DNA of 64,000 nt from positions 25,258,456 to 25,322,455 of the forward strand of contig NC_132900.1 in the NCBI RefSeq assembly GCF_030463535.1, given 5' to 3'. Shown here piece after piece: positions 1 through 32,713 of this stretch. The translations under genes were made by a program, and so were the position numbers. Under the pieces are notes generated by a model. It did no database searches. It worked only from the letters and a program-made list of their open reading frames with translations, and was not told where the DNA came from. This DNA is from Salminus brasiliensis. Lineage: Eukaryota; Chordata; Actinopteri; Characiformes; Bryconidae. Within the stretch, counting starts at the first letter, position 1, and each line of letters begins with the position of its first letter.

Positions 1-345
1 AGTTTAGATCTGTGCTATAAAAGCTAAAAGAAAGACAATATTCATGCAAAGCGCTTCTGTTTGGAATGGTCTAAACACAAAAGCAGAAAATGAAAGACCA
101 AAAAAAATACAGAGTGATGAGACAAAGGCAGTGAGAGCACTGCTTATGAACCTAATAATTAAAATGTGATGTACGTTCTTGCAAAGAGCAAAATTACCCG
201 TTTGAAAGTATTTTTCAAAAAAGGATGGCAGGCACAGGTGATATCAATTATGAGACCGTAGAGCTATTACAGTAATCAGCTTGTTTACAGTAATAACACC
301 ATAATAATCTCAAGGCACACTGGTAAGCAACCAGGCTGAACATAA

Positions 346-379
<34 letters not shown>

Positions 380-1499
380 AGATCACAATTCAAAAACACA
401 CACTCTCTCTCGCCATACGCAGACTTTCATCAGACCTCATCATGTAGTCATCATAAATAGCGGATTGACCTATCCATGCTCCACCCACAAACCTTCATCT
501 AATTGCTTACAATTTATCGCTACACCACCTATTTATTGTATAATAGTACATTTGGGTGTTATGTGAAAACACTCTGACAACGGTCTGGGCGTGGTCTTAA
601 TATTGAATGACCATACGTGACTGACAGCCCTGTATCACTGGTGAGCCAAAATCGTTTACATTACCATGGCAACACACACAGCCTTGAGACAGAGAAGTTC
701 ACAGCTGGGGTTTTAGCCGGGCTTCTCCTCACAGTGAAGCTGTGAAATGCTTACTAAATAATATGGATGGGCATCCAGGAAACGCACCCACACGGCATGC
801 AGGCATAACTGGGTGAATGAACATCAGACATAGCAAACACGCAGACAGCTGGATAGCTAGCTAGCTCACTAAGATGCTTTCTAAGTTAGATTTAGCATGC
901 CTGGTTGTTCAGATTTTAAAAAGAGGGCGGAGCCGTGTTGCAGGGGGCGCTCTAGCCAGGTTTGGAAGATCAAAAGTGTACTTGGTTGAGCATTGGTTCA
1001 GCTTGAGCCGATAACTATGGAAGAAGACATTTGCGGGTGTAGCCTGGATAGGTTAATTGACTGAAAGAGCCGCGGAAGAACGGGTTCTTTTGAGCAGATG
1101 AGATCGGACACCTCATTATTCTCAGACAAGACCGACTTACTATTGCACTTTCTTTTTTGCCCTTCAGGTACTGACACCTCAATCACTCCACACTTAACGC
1201 CCTCTTTCTCTTTTCACATCATCTATCTGTCTGACCACCTTCTGCCTTTCTCCTTCACTCCCTCTCTCCCTTTGTAAAAACTCCTTTCTTATTCTTTCAA
1301 GGAAACGGTCTGTCTGCCTACCTTGTCTCTTTTCACCTCCAGCTCTCGCGCTCAGTCTCTATCTTACACTCTCTTAAATATAATTATATTCAGTTAGTTT
1401 CACGGATCATGACATAGCATTACTCTCAGTCTTTCTCTTTTTCTCTCCTCCAGTGCAGAGCTCTGTTTTTTGAGTTTGGGTTCTCCATGGGTTTTGCCG
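1..1499 (-). other. amotl1: amotl1 3' UTR and downstream flank
   Basis: This lies downstream of the stop codon in gene orientation. It contains a pyrimidine-rich stretch (about 1195-1450), a (CA)n tract at 349-378 and no other gene that I can support. An AATAAA on the minus strand at 537-532 is a possible polyadenylation signal, but it is about 960 nt past the stop and not confirmed. Confidence 0.4.
349..378. repeat. (CA)n microsatellite
   Basis: Uninterrupted CA repeat of about 15 units. Confidence 0.95.
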
Positions 1500-22489
<20,990 letters not shown>

Positions 22490-22794
22490 GTTCACTCCCA
22501 GCCCTGAAACACGAACACACAGGTCAGGACTTCATTCGCAAAGGTGCATTTCAACACACGAGTCTCACACACACCTCATCTGTTCAGTCATGTCCAATCG
22601 TCATTGACACACACCAATTAAACCCTGAACGCTGTTGCTTGGATTAATTAATATTGTAATGTTCCAGTAATGATTATATAATAACACAGTAATAATAATC
22701 ACAGTAATTATTTAATTATTAAAAACACACACAAAAAAAAACTCCTGCTTCCAGATAGCACAGGACACCTTCAGAAGTCTTGTGGGCAGCCTAA

Positions 22795-22905
22795 AATACT
22801 ACAGTATTTGGCAGGTGGTTTTAATATTATGGCTGATTATGGAGCATTGTGATTATACAGCAATACAGCCATATTATTAAAACCACCTGCCTAATACTGT
22901 GTAGA
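22795..22905. mobile_element. short palindromic MITE
   Basis: Two arms of about 35 bp (acagtatttggcaggtggtt and its near-perfect complement accacctgcctaatactgt) surround a small loop. This is a typical teleost hairpin repeat. Confidence 0.8.
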
Positions 22906-23479
22906 GCCTGCCCTACACATGCCAGCATGAAAGAACACACAGAAGCCTTGCCTCAGATTCTCAGTCTCAAGCATGTCTTAATTGTGTTTTCAAAGACTTT
23001 TCAACAGATCAAAGAACGGAGCTGCAGATCCATCAATTGTGATCAAACGTTTGCTGATCAAACACTACGACTTTATCAGATGTCTGTGTGAGCAGTCTGT
23101 AAACAGTAGACTGTGAGGTCTCAGTCTTAGCTTTGCAACTGTTTCCCTTTTGCAGTGAGGGATTCTGCAGCTCATTTGCATATTATTGCATTTGCTTATA
23201 AGTAGGGATTTGTTACATGTAAAACTATAGAAGATGGGCATTTCTTGCTCATGGGCTCCCCTACAGTCGGAAAGTGTAATTTGCGCTTTGAGCAGCCACT
23301 GAAGGACAGGCTTTTCTGGACGAGCTGAGAGATACAGAATGGTCACTAAAGACTACGCAGTTGTGGCGAGCACTGTCCTGCTGTTGTCCTGCCTGCGTAC
23401 TGCAGTCACCGCAGTGCGCCGAGCCCGGAGTAGCTATATATAGTAGCGCTATTCTCCCTTTCACAGTCAGTGGAGGGTT

Positions 23480-23790
23480 CTTAGTTCATTATAGAGCCAC
23501 TGTCTATAATAAAGAAGAACCCATGAAGAACCTTCAAGCAGTTCGGTAAAAATGAAACTCACATGATTGATCAGTGAGCCCAGATTCAGTCAATCAGCCA
23601 AGACATGTTTGGTATCTGACATGTGTGTCTTTAGTTTACATTGGGAGATGCTAGGCCAACGATGCTAACAAACAAACTTAGACTGTCACTAATTTCATCT
23701 CTGTGCACATGTACAAAAAAAGTGAATTATTAGGTTCAGAAATGGATCAAAAAGCTACATAAACGGGTAAAACAGCACAGATAGACCCTT
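23480..23790. repeat. dispersed repeat copy B
   Basis: Second copy of the 20.8-21.1 kb repeat, same orientation, with small indels. The two copies flank amotl1 exon 1. Confidence 0.75.
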
Positions 23791-23914
23791 GCTTAAGTCT
23801 TTTAGCTAAAACCGGCACACTGTGGAGGAGTTTAGGCTTATGCGTATAGACTAAAGTGAGCCACAGTGTGTTCACAGATTAAGATTGGGATGAGTTTTCA
23901 GAGACGGGTCCCGA

Positions 23915-23918
<4 letters not shown>

Positions 23919-23968
<50 letters not shown>
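23919..23968. repeat. (CA)n microsatellite
   Basis: About 25 CA units. Confidence 0.95.
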
Positions 23969-23970
<2 letters not shown>

Positions 23971-24199
23971 TAGATACTCACACATACACAAGAATAAAGC
24001 AGGACTATCTGTCATTCTCACTCTCTCACAACAACAACAACAACAAAGATTTGAGAAGGTCATTGAGCTCCTAATACACCTGCAGTCTCCCTCCCTCGCT
24101 CTCTCTCCCCCTTGATGTTTGCATCCGTCTGTCTCCTAATCTCTGTCACACACACTGATTCCCATCTTTCTATCTTTAAAGGAGAGACAGAAAACTTAC

Positions 24200-24275
24200 C
24201 CAATGATGATGACGATAACAATGACTGTGACGACGATGGTGATTATGATGAAGATGGTGATGGTGATCAGTAACA
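24200..24275. repeat. GAT-type trinucleotide repeat
   Basis: Imperfect gatgatgac/gatggtgat units. The open frame is repeat-driven. Confidence 0.7.
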
Positions 24276-24354
24276 GGAGCAGGCTTTCGGTGTTTAAGTT
24301 TTACAGTCTTTGTATAAACTCTTTGAGAGCAACTCAGTCTGTGGATCCACACTA

Positions 24355-24447
24355 GTCTGTGTGTGTGTGTGTGTGTGTGTGTGACGCCAAAGTGCCGCAA
24401 AATATGTGCCTCTGTTCTGACATGCCAAGTTCAACATGCACTCTCTT

Positions 24448-24485
<38 letters not shown>

Positions 24486-24657
24486 CCTCTCTCTCTTTCT
24501 GCCCAGACATGCTAGGATCAGCACCACACAATCAAAAGGCCTTGGAATGAGAAAACAAGAGGATAAGAGGGTGTGTATGAGTGAGAGAGAGAGAGAGAGA
24601 GGGACAGACAAAGGGGAAGAGATTGAAAATTAGGGAGAAAGAGGGAGAGAGACACAA

Positions 24658-24692
<35 letters not shown>

Positions 24693-24710
24693 GAGAGAGA
24701 GGAAGGACAA
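24355..24710. repeat. cluster of (TG)n, (CT)n and (GA)n microsatellites
   Basis: (TG)n at 24358-24382, (CT)n at about 24450-24500, and (GA)n at 24582-24601 and 24656-24702. No gene. Confidence 0.9.
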
Positions 24711-24969
24711 ATCCTTTGCACGTAATCAACAACATGAAAGATAGAGTGGTGTTTGTTACTTAAGTAGAGCCACCCGCTCAACACAACCTCTCCCACTGAC
24801 AGACAGGTGCACGTTGATTACCTAGGACAGAAAATCAGTGCCTCAGGAAACTGATCTGACAGTGAATCCACTAAGAAAACAAGTATGAAGAGCTGTTTAT
24901 GCAATCAGGAAAAAATCCATAAAATAGTCATCATAATTACAATCAGATGTACAGTTTGCGATAGTGCTA

Positions 24970-26210
24970 TTATTCTGTTATTACACTGTTATTGCTCCCA
25001 TAGCTCTCACTGTGCTGTGATTGCTCCCGTTGCACTGTTATTGTTCCCATTGCTCCCACTGTGCTGTGATTGCTCCCCTTGCACTGTTATTGCTCCCATA
25101 GCTCCCACTGTGCTGTTATTGCTCCCATTGCACTGTTATAGCTCCCACTGTGCTGTTATAGCTCCCACTGTGCTGTTATAGCTCCTATTGCACTGTTATA
25201 GCTCCCACTGTGCTGTTATAGCTCACACTGTGCTATTATAGCTCCTATTGCACTGTTATAGCTCCCACAGCACTGTTATAGCTCCCACTGTGCTGTTATA
25301 GCTCCCACTGTGCTGTTATAGCTCCTATTGCACTGTTATAGTTCCCACTGTGCTGTTAAAGCCCACACTGTGCTATTATAGCTCCTATTGCACTGTTATA
25401 GTTCCCAATGTGCTGTTATAGCTCCTATTGCAATGTTATAGCTCCCACTGTGCTGTTATAGCTCCCACAGCACTGTTATAGCTCCCACAGCACTGTTATA
25501 GCTCCCACTGTGCTGTTGAAGCCCACACTGTGCTATTATAGCTCCTATTGCACTATAATAGTTCACACTGTGCTGTTATAGCTCATATTCCACTGTTATA
25601 GTTCCCACTGTGCTGTTATTGCTCCTATTGCAATGTTATAGCTCCCACAGCACTGTTATTGCTCCCACTGTGTTTTTATTTCTCCCATTGCACGGTTATT
25701 GCTTCTATTGCACTGTTATTGCTCCTATTGCACTGTTATTGCTCCTACAGCACTGTTATTGCTCCCACTGTGCTGTTACTGCTCCCATTGTGCTGTGACT
25801 GCTCCCCTTGCACTGTTATTGCTCCCATAGCTCTCACTGTGCTGTAATTGTTCTGCTTATAGTGCTTACAGTGCAATTGTTCTGTTATTGCTCCTACAGC
25901 ACTGTTATTGCTCCCACTGTGCTGTTATAGCTCCCACTGTGCTGTTATAGCTCCTATTGCACTTATTGCTCCTACAGCACTGCTATAGCTCCCACTGTGC
26001 TGTTATAGCTCCTATTGCACTGTTATAGCTCCCACTGTGCTGTTATTGCTCCTATTGCACAGTTATAGCTCCCACTGTGCTGTTATTGCTCCTATTGCAC
26101 AGTTATAGCGCACACTGTGCTGTTATTGCTCCTATTGCACTGTTATTGTTATTTCTCCTGTTGTGCTGTTACTGCACTGTTATTTCTCCCATTGCATTTC
26201 TCATATTTGA
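24970..26210. repeat. 20-bp minisatellite
   Basis: About 60 copies of a 20-bp unit, gctcccactgtgctgttata, alternating with gctcctattgcactgttata. Upstream of amotl1, no gene. Confidence 0.95.
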
Positions 26211-26588
26211 ACCAGATACTAAATTCTTGACTAGGACAATATATATCAGTACTGCTCGATTCTGCATCTATGAGTTCTACATGTGCCTGTTATAAAACTG
26301 CTAACCTTCATAGCCCTGCATGGCCTTCAGATAGAGAGAGAGAGACACAGAGAGAGACCTAAAATTGTTGTTTTTTTATTTGGTGACGTGAAATGTACTC
26401 TTCACATGGGTTCCATCTTTTCTCTACTCACCAAATGACCAACTGTGTGCATGTCTGTGAGTGACATTTACTAAAGCAGTAATCAGCCCATCAGGGGAGT
26501 AATTATTGTCCTTTTCCTCCACAGGCCGCTCGTGCTTGATTTACTCCACTCAGAAAACTGAGCAGCAGAGCATTATACAAGGAACTGA

Positions 26589-26591
<3 letters not shown>

Positions 26592-26637
<46 letters not shown>
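26592..26637. repeat. (GT)n microsatellite
   Basis: About 23 GT units. Confidence 0.95.
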
Positions 26638-26638
<1 letters not shown>

Positions 26639-26659
26639 CTGCATGTAGGTGTGTATGTG

Positions 26660-27725
26660 TCAGGCCTGCCCCTGTTCTGTCATGTCTGCCTCTTTTCTGT
26701 TGCCATGTGCTTCCAAGCACATGACTCTGTTTGTGTCTTGTCAGTTTTAGCCCCACCTGTTCATTAGCGCCTCCAAGCTCATCACACCGTAACAGAAAAA
26801 CCAGACCTTGAAAATGGACATAGAAGGTAATCCTTTGGCTTGTTGCGCCATATGGCGGACCCCTTTTCCTGGCCAGCCTGTATGCTATACTAGGGAGGTA
26901 AAGGAGACCTCCACGATTTCAGGCCATAAGAATCGGTGACGGCGAAGCCCCCAGGTCTCATCACAGAAAAAGGCCCCCTTTAAGAAGTGGGGAAGATTTT
27001 GGGGGCGCGATTAGGCTTGATGCGGTTAGCCTTGAGCCTCTAGGCAGGAGGGGCAAGACTAACAGGGCTAATACCTGCGTCCCTTGGACCAAAGGAGCCC
27101 AAGGTCCTGCCTACCCCAAGGCCAGCGGTGCCCACCGCCTCTGCTCCAGTGTCAGCGATGCCAACCGCCTCTGTTCCTGTGATGAATGTGCCCACCACTC
27201 CTGTGATGACGGTTCCGGTCTCGTCTGTCTCAGGTCGTGCACCACGGCCTTTGCCCAGGCTGGCACCTCGGACTGCACCTCAGTCTTTTGCCAGTCCTGG
27301 GCCTAACTCTATGTTTATACCAATGTCTGTCCCTGTTCTGGTCCCTGTTTCTGGTTTTGGTTTGGTTCCTGTCACTGTCTTGGTTCTGGTACCTCTGTCC
27401 AGTCCTGTCGAGTCTCCAGTTATGTCTCATATCCAGTCCCCATTCATGTCCAGTGTCAAGCCCCATGTCCGGCCTTCTGTCCAGTCCTCTGTCCAGTCTT
27501 GTGTCTAGTCATCAGTTTTGCCCAGTGTCCAGTCCTGTGTTTAGTCCTGTGTCCAGTCTTGTCTAAAGTTTCCTGTCCAGTCCCAGCTCCAACCATCTGG
27601 CCATGTTTCGCCTCCTATCCAGTCTCGTGTTCAGTCTCCTGTCATCTCTCAGGTCCTGTCTAACTTCTTGTCCTGTCTCCAGTCTCCTGTTTCGTCTTTT
27701 GTCTGGCCCCCAGTTCGGGCACTCT
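26660..27725. repeat. unassigned repeat with low-complexity ccagtcctgt stretch
   Basis: The left part (26660-27120) looks like a dispersed element. The right part is a degenerate gtccagtcctgtg series with a 126-codon plus frame rich in P, V and S. I recognise no domain and do not call a gene. Confidence 0.45.
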
Positions 27726-27799
27726 CTGTGTGTATATATGCAAAATAAAATAAATATAAATAGAGCACTATTAATAATACAAAAATAATAAATAACTAA

Positions 27800-27985
27800 T
27801 ATTTATATAAGTGCAGTCTGTGTGTACAAATACAGTCTGTATATACAAAATGTAAATGATATACAAATAGGATATGTGTAAACATACAGAATTTAAATAC
27901 ATATAATACAATAAACACAAATACAGTCTGTGTATAAATACAGCATTTATGTAAACATAAATACAGTCTGTGTATAAATACAGAA
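27800..27985. repeat. degenerate tandem repeat
   Basis: Repeated tacagtctgtgtataaata motifs. Confidence 0.7.
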
Positions 27986-28654
27986 ACACACACTCTACTC
28001 CTTTCAGTGCTGTTGAAAAAGCATCCCAGGCGTCTCCTCATAAAGCTGCTTCAAAGAGCACCAAGAGTATAAAAATCTGCATGAAGATGGCGGGGTGGGG
28101 GGGCTGCTGAGAGAGCTAAACTAAAAGATAGCTTGGATTGAAGTCAGAGTGTGTTTCTTTAAAGCTTTAATGTATTCAGATCCCTGTTCCACTGTAAAAT
28201 AAGGATAATCCTTCGTGTGTAGGTGTGTCCAAACTTCTGAGCGGTACTGTACGTGTTCATCCTCTCTCAGAGGAACATTTTTAGCTGCCCTGGAATTTGC
28301 TGGGCTCCCACCCTTTAACCGTAATTACACAGCAGATCCGGGTCTGCTCACACACATCCCTAGTTCTGCTCCAATGTGTGTGTTGTTTCCCAATGTTCTT
28401 AGTTTTGGCAGGTCAAGTTATGTTCTGAGACGTAGAGCAGCAGAACGTCTCTGGGATGTTCTGAAGTGAGTTGGCCACTTAAAAATCATCAGACACTGAT
28501 CTGAACTGTGGTCACTGTTTAGCCTCACACTGATCTGCAGTGTCTTGTTGTGTAGAGCGTTCGCCAGTGAGTGAAGGGAGATTGGCCTACACCAATCAGA
28601 GGGCCCATACCCTACATTTTTCTGGTTACCCTCTGAGCTGCACTTGGATATATG

Positions 28655-28865
28655 TAGCAGAGATAGCCATTATTCATTTATAGTTCTCAACAAAAACACC
28701 TGGATTGGTAAATCAGTGCTAAATGATGGTAAATGAGGTGAGCTGGTGATGGAATTGAAAACATCCACGCTGTGCTGGCTGGGCTGGGTTGTGCCCAGGA
28801 GAAATCTAGAACCAGGCTTTGTTCTCCAAACTAGCTCACAAGATCTCACCCACTTTCGTCAACAT
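28655..28865. repeat. dispersed repeat, copy 1
   Basis: Matches the complement of 44920-45115 in order (aacacctg.ttggtaaatca, ggagaaatct.gaaccaggct, ttgttctccaaacta, caagatctcac). Confidence 0.8.
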
Positions 28866-28869
28866 GATA

Positions 28870-29890
28870 AATTCCCTTTCCTTTGTACTGTATTTATGTT
28901 TAGCTGCATCTGTTCTATCTATCTGTGTGATCTGGAGCTTCTCTTATTGCTGAAAGAAAGAGTTTTAAACAATATGCTTAGGTGCCTAAAGCTTTATTCA
29001 GGTTGAATATAAAAATAATACATTTAATGTATATTAAAAAGTAATACATTTAATAATACAAGTGTTTTGTTTACAGTAAAAGACTGAGGAAAAAAATAGA
29101 TGCACTGTTAACCAATTTCAAACCTTAACATCTATTGCACCAAACTTCTCTAGTCCTATCCCTTCATTCCTTATCGACTTAAAAACTGACAGAATGACTC
29201 TGGGTTAATGCTAGACTTGACCACTGCCCAATATCCAAGGCTCTGACATCCTTCAACACAGAGGTCAGGAAGTCAACCATTATATAAAGTATAAATGTAC
29301 ACCCTAAAGAATGTAGCCTGGAAGGAATGACTACACACTGGTTATTAGTGAAGGGGTGGGGACACGTCCAATATGCAAATAGATGATACCAGGAGCCAAT
29401 AATAAAATGCACCGAAGCCACTGTGTATTATTAAAACAGCAGAGCTGACTCAGTTCCATGTACTTGTTGAGGAACATCAACTTGTGGGAACTAATTGTAA
29501 TGCAAAACAGCTAGAAATGTTGGCATGCATATAAATTGTACAGAATATTTCTGTTAACCACACAGAGCAAGAAAATTTAGCATTGGAATAATGTATTTTT
29601 TTCAGAAAGGAGATGAAAATGAGTGTTTTGGCTGATATATATACTGTTACAGAAACTGTATTCAACCTTTTTAGCATTTACAGTGTATTACTGTCATGAT
29701 TTGACAGTTTCACCTTAAAATGTACAGACATTATTTACAGTAGGTTGCATTTCGTTCGACCAGTGCAGGCTAAAATACACTACTTATGACTTTGGTGGGA
29801 ATTGGCAGGGGTACACTGCTGTAGACTTAATAGATATGTAAATACTTTCATTTTTCATTATTTTAGAATAAGACTTTTTATTTATTTTTT
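28870..29890. other. intergenic, no gene seen
   Basis: AT-rich intergenic DNA between amotl1 and fut4. Only short frames without resemblance to known families. Confidence 0.5.
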
Positions 29891-29899
29891 TAACTTACG

Positions 29900-30200
29900 A
29901 ATAACAGAGGAGTTAAAATCAATGTTAAAATCATGTTGACATCAAACTCCAATGTTAGACAGATGTGAAATTTTGATTACTTAGCACCATGATGTAAAAT
30001 CAACAGCATATCAACATCTAACAATGTTAGAATTTCACACTGTGTGGATGTTAACATCATTGTGTTTAGCAGGTGTTGAGTTTTGGTCACTACACCTCAC
30101 AACTAAAGTTTGGTTACTCAACTTCACAGCTTAAAACTAACAAAATATCAACATCAGCTGATGTTGGCATTAGACGTTGTCCTAACACTGAATTTTGGTC
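29900..30200. repeat. degenerate short repeats (catgttgacatcaa type)
   Basis: Repeated variants of atgttgacatcaaac and acatcatgt suggest an old dispersed or tandem repeat. Confidence 0.4.
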
Positions 30201-30630
30201 ATCTGATTTCACCAGCTACATTCACCCAGATGGACAATGGTGGTTAGCTGGGAAAATAGACAATGCAATGGTTAATGCTTATTTTTCCTTTAAAAGACAC
30301 AGTTTTCCATATTATGTCATGATCATATTTGGTCAAATTGAATGTGCAGAAATGTGCAACTTGAATCTGGTGTCGAAAGGCAACTGTACAAAATGTACTC
30401 TTTTGATCTTAAAGAATGAAATTATGGTCTGTAAACACTGACATTATTGTTTAAGTGTTCATCTTTAGGTCAAAGCAGTTTAGAGCTGGACTTCTATGGA
30501 CTTGGGTTTTTGCTGCTCTGGAAGTGAGGGATCTTGGCGCCCCCTGTTGGTGCTAAAGAAGGAAAAAAGTGATTGGGGCTAAAGTGGCATAAGAGTTCCT
30601 GAAGAGTGTCAGGCAGGGAACATTTATCTA

Positions 30631-30634
<4 letters not shown>

Positions 30635-30685
<51 letters not shown>
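30635..30685. repeat. (TA)n microsatellite
   Basis: About 25 TA units. Confidence 0.95.
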
Positions 30686-30687
<2 letters not shown>

Positions 30688-30954
30688 CTCTCCACGTTTC
30701 TTTTAGATTGGTTCTGGTTGGATTATCAGTGGTGTAGATAATCTTCTCTTTTGACCAGCAATCACCACTTCTGAACTAAGTAATAACTAAGTTATTATTT
30801 CTAAATAATAACTTTATCAGAACCTCATTCTTTGGTTCTTTGGTTCGTTTTTTATAGCTTTTTACTCAGTATAAAACCTATAAGTTGTACAGGTGACCAT
30901 AATACAATATTGTTTTGCATTTATCTGCCACCACAATTGTTTTACATTATTAAA

Positions 30955-31036
30955 CAGTGGTGGCAGTGGGGCTCAGCGGTTAGAGTGCCGGGATATCGAT
31001 AACAGTGTTGTGGGTTCGATTCCCAGGCTTGGCATT
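30955..31036 (+). mobile_element. tRNA-derived SINE head
   Basis: Reads ggggctcagcggttagagtg (A-box-like) and gttgtgggttcgattccc (B box), spaced as in a tRNA promoter. The sequence cannot fold as a full tRNA, so it is a SINE and not a tRNA gene. Confidence 0.7.
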
Positions 31037-31039
31037 TAA

Positions 31040-31615
31040 ACATCTGAACAGAAATTTCAAACTTCAAAGCTGAGTATAAACTTCGGAATAGTGATTTTAA
31101 ACTTTTGAATGTTGATTTTAAACTTCTGAATGTTGATTTCAAACTTCTGAATTGTGATTTCAAACTTTTGAAGGTGACTCCAAACTTCTGAATGTTGATT
31201 TTTTCAAATTCTGAATGTTGATTTTTTCAACTTCTGAATGGTGATTTCAAACATCTGAATTGTGAATTCAAACTTCTGAATTGTGATTTCAAACTTCTGA
31301 ATGGTCATTCCTGACATTTGAAGGTGATTTAAGACTTCTGAATGGTAATTTCAAACACCTGAATTGTGAATTCAAACTTATATATAATAAATAGTGAGTA
31401 TAAACTTCAGAACAGTGATTTCAAACTTTTGAATGGTGATTCCTGACTTTTGAAGGTAACTCCAAACTTCTGAATGGTGATTTTTAAAAGTCTGAACAGA
31501 AATTCCAAACTTCAAAGGTAAGTATAAACGTTGAAATTGTATATTATTGTATAAATTGTATAAACTTCGGAACAGTGATTTCAAACTTTTGAAGGTGACT
31601 CTGAACTTCTAACGG
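31040..31615. repeat. 22-bp minisatellite
   Basis: About 25 degenerate copies of a unit around aacttctgaatggtgatttc. Confidence 0.9.
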
Positions 31616-31619
31616 ACCA

Positions 31620-32700
31620 ACAAAACATACTTGGCTGCTGGTTGAACATTATGTTTTGAACATAATTCAGGACGTACTGCTTAGCTACACTATTTTGAGC
31701 TATTCTGATTGTAAATTGTTATTCTAAGAATTAGGATGTAGGCTCTAGCGTACCCAGAAGCAGCTCCAGATGAAAGCTGGTCTCAGGCAAAACATCACTC
31801 AGCCAAAACAAACCCTCCTGTTCCACAACGCAGCGAGGCCTGCTAGCCAGCAGTCACACGCCACACCAAATCAATGTTCTCGGCGTGAGGACACGCTGGG
31901 CCAGCTGTGAAACAAATTTTAAGCCCTTTTAAACTGACCAGTCAGGCATGCTCTGAAGCACAATGCACTGTTCTGAATCCTTCTCACTGCAGAATCCTTC
32001 TTGTTGTGAAGGCTGGTTGAATTATGAAGATGTCTGTGGGGTGTTCTTCTTACCTACAGCATACTTCAGTCCGCGTTTATAGATTTCAGTATGTCATACA
32101 GTGACAGAAATCACATCAGCAAGTCTATGAGAAATTATTGAAGACCTCCTCACGATTTGAAGAGTGTGTTCAGACATGCAGTTAGCACCACTGGTGGGCT
32201 GTGAGCTTTCATTGAGTCTTCAGCTTCAGTGCAGAAGTACCTCCAAGGGGGTAAATAATACAGTCAGTGGAGTTCACCTACTGTTTTGATCACAGCCATA
32301 AAAATAAACCTCACATTCATATTCTTATTCATATTCCGAGACTTTAAAGCTGGCTGTAAGTTACAGAATCCACACATACACACACTTGGCTTTTACTCCA
32401 TAAGGTCCCTCCAGGGCAGTTAAATCCCACAGAAGCCCAGCGACCTCGAAAAAGAGCAACGGCCTGATAGTCTTCTATGCTTTGATAATAAAGTGCAGAT
32501 TATGTATGAGTGCAGACACTGATAGTGGTCCTGCAGGCCAGGACTGACCCAAATGCACTTTCTCATAGCTTCTGGTCATGCATTGACTGACCATAAAATG
32601 AAACGTGGTCACAGATAGCAAAGCTTAAAGGGCTTTCTTTTTTCATTCTCTGAAGTCTGTTATAGATTTGTGTGGTTTAATCTTTCTCTAATCCTGTTTT
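31620..32700. other. intergenic, no gene seen
   Basis: No recognisable coding region or clear repeat. Confidence 0.5.
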
Positions 32701-32713
32701 GTCCTTTAAAGTA

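Noticed and set aside
998-1186. 62-codon minus frame considered as an amotl1 C-terminal exon
   Set aside because: No PDZ-ligand ending and no phase-compatible acceptor; the exon at 1500-1603 fits better.
24970-26210. Regular 20-bp repeats considered as a CRISPR array
   Set aside because: There are no unique spacers between repeats and the genome is a vertebrate; it is a minisatellite.
27128-27508. 126-codon plus frame rich in Pro, Val and Ser
   Set aside because: Built of degenerate ccagtcctgt-type repeats; no recognised domain.
30955-31036. tRNA-like A and B boxes considered as a tRNA gene
   Set aside because: No complete cloverleaf can be formed and similar heads occur at 21.5 and 53.0 kb; these are SINEs.
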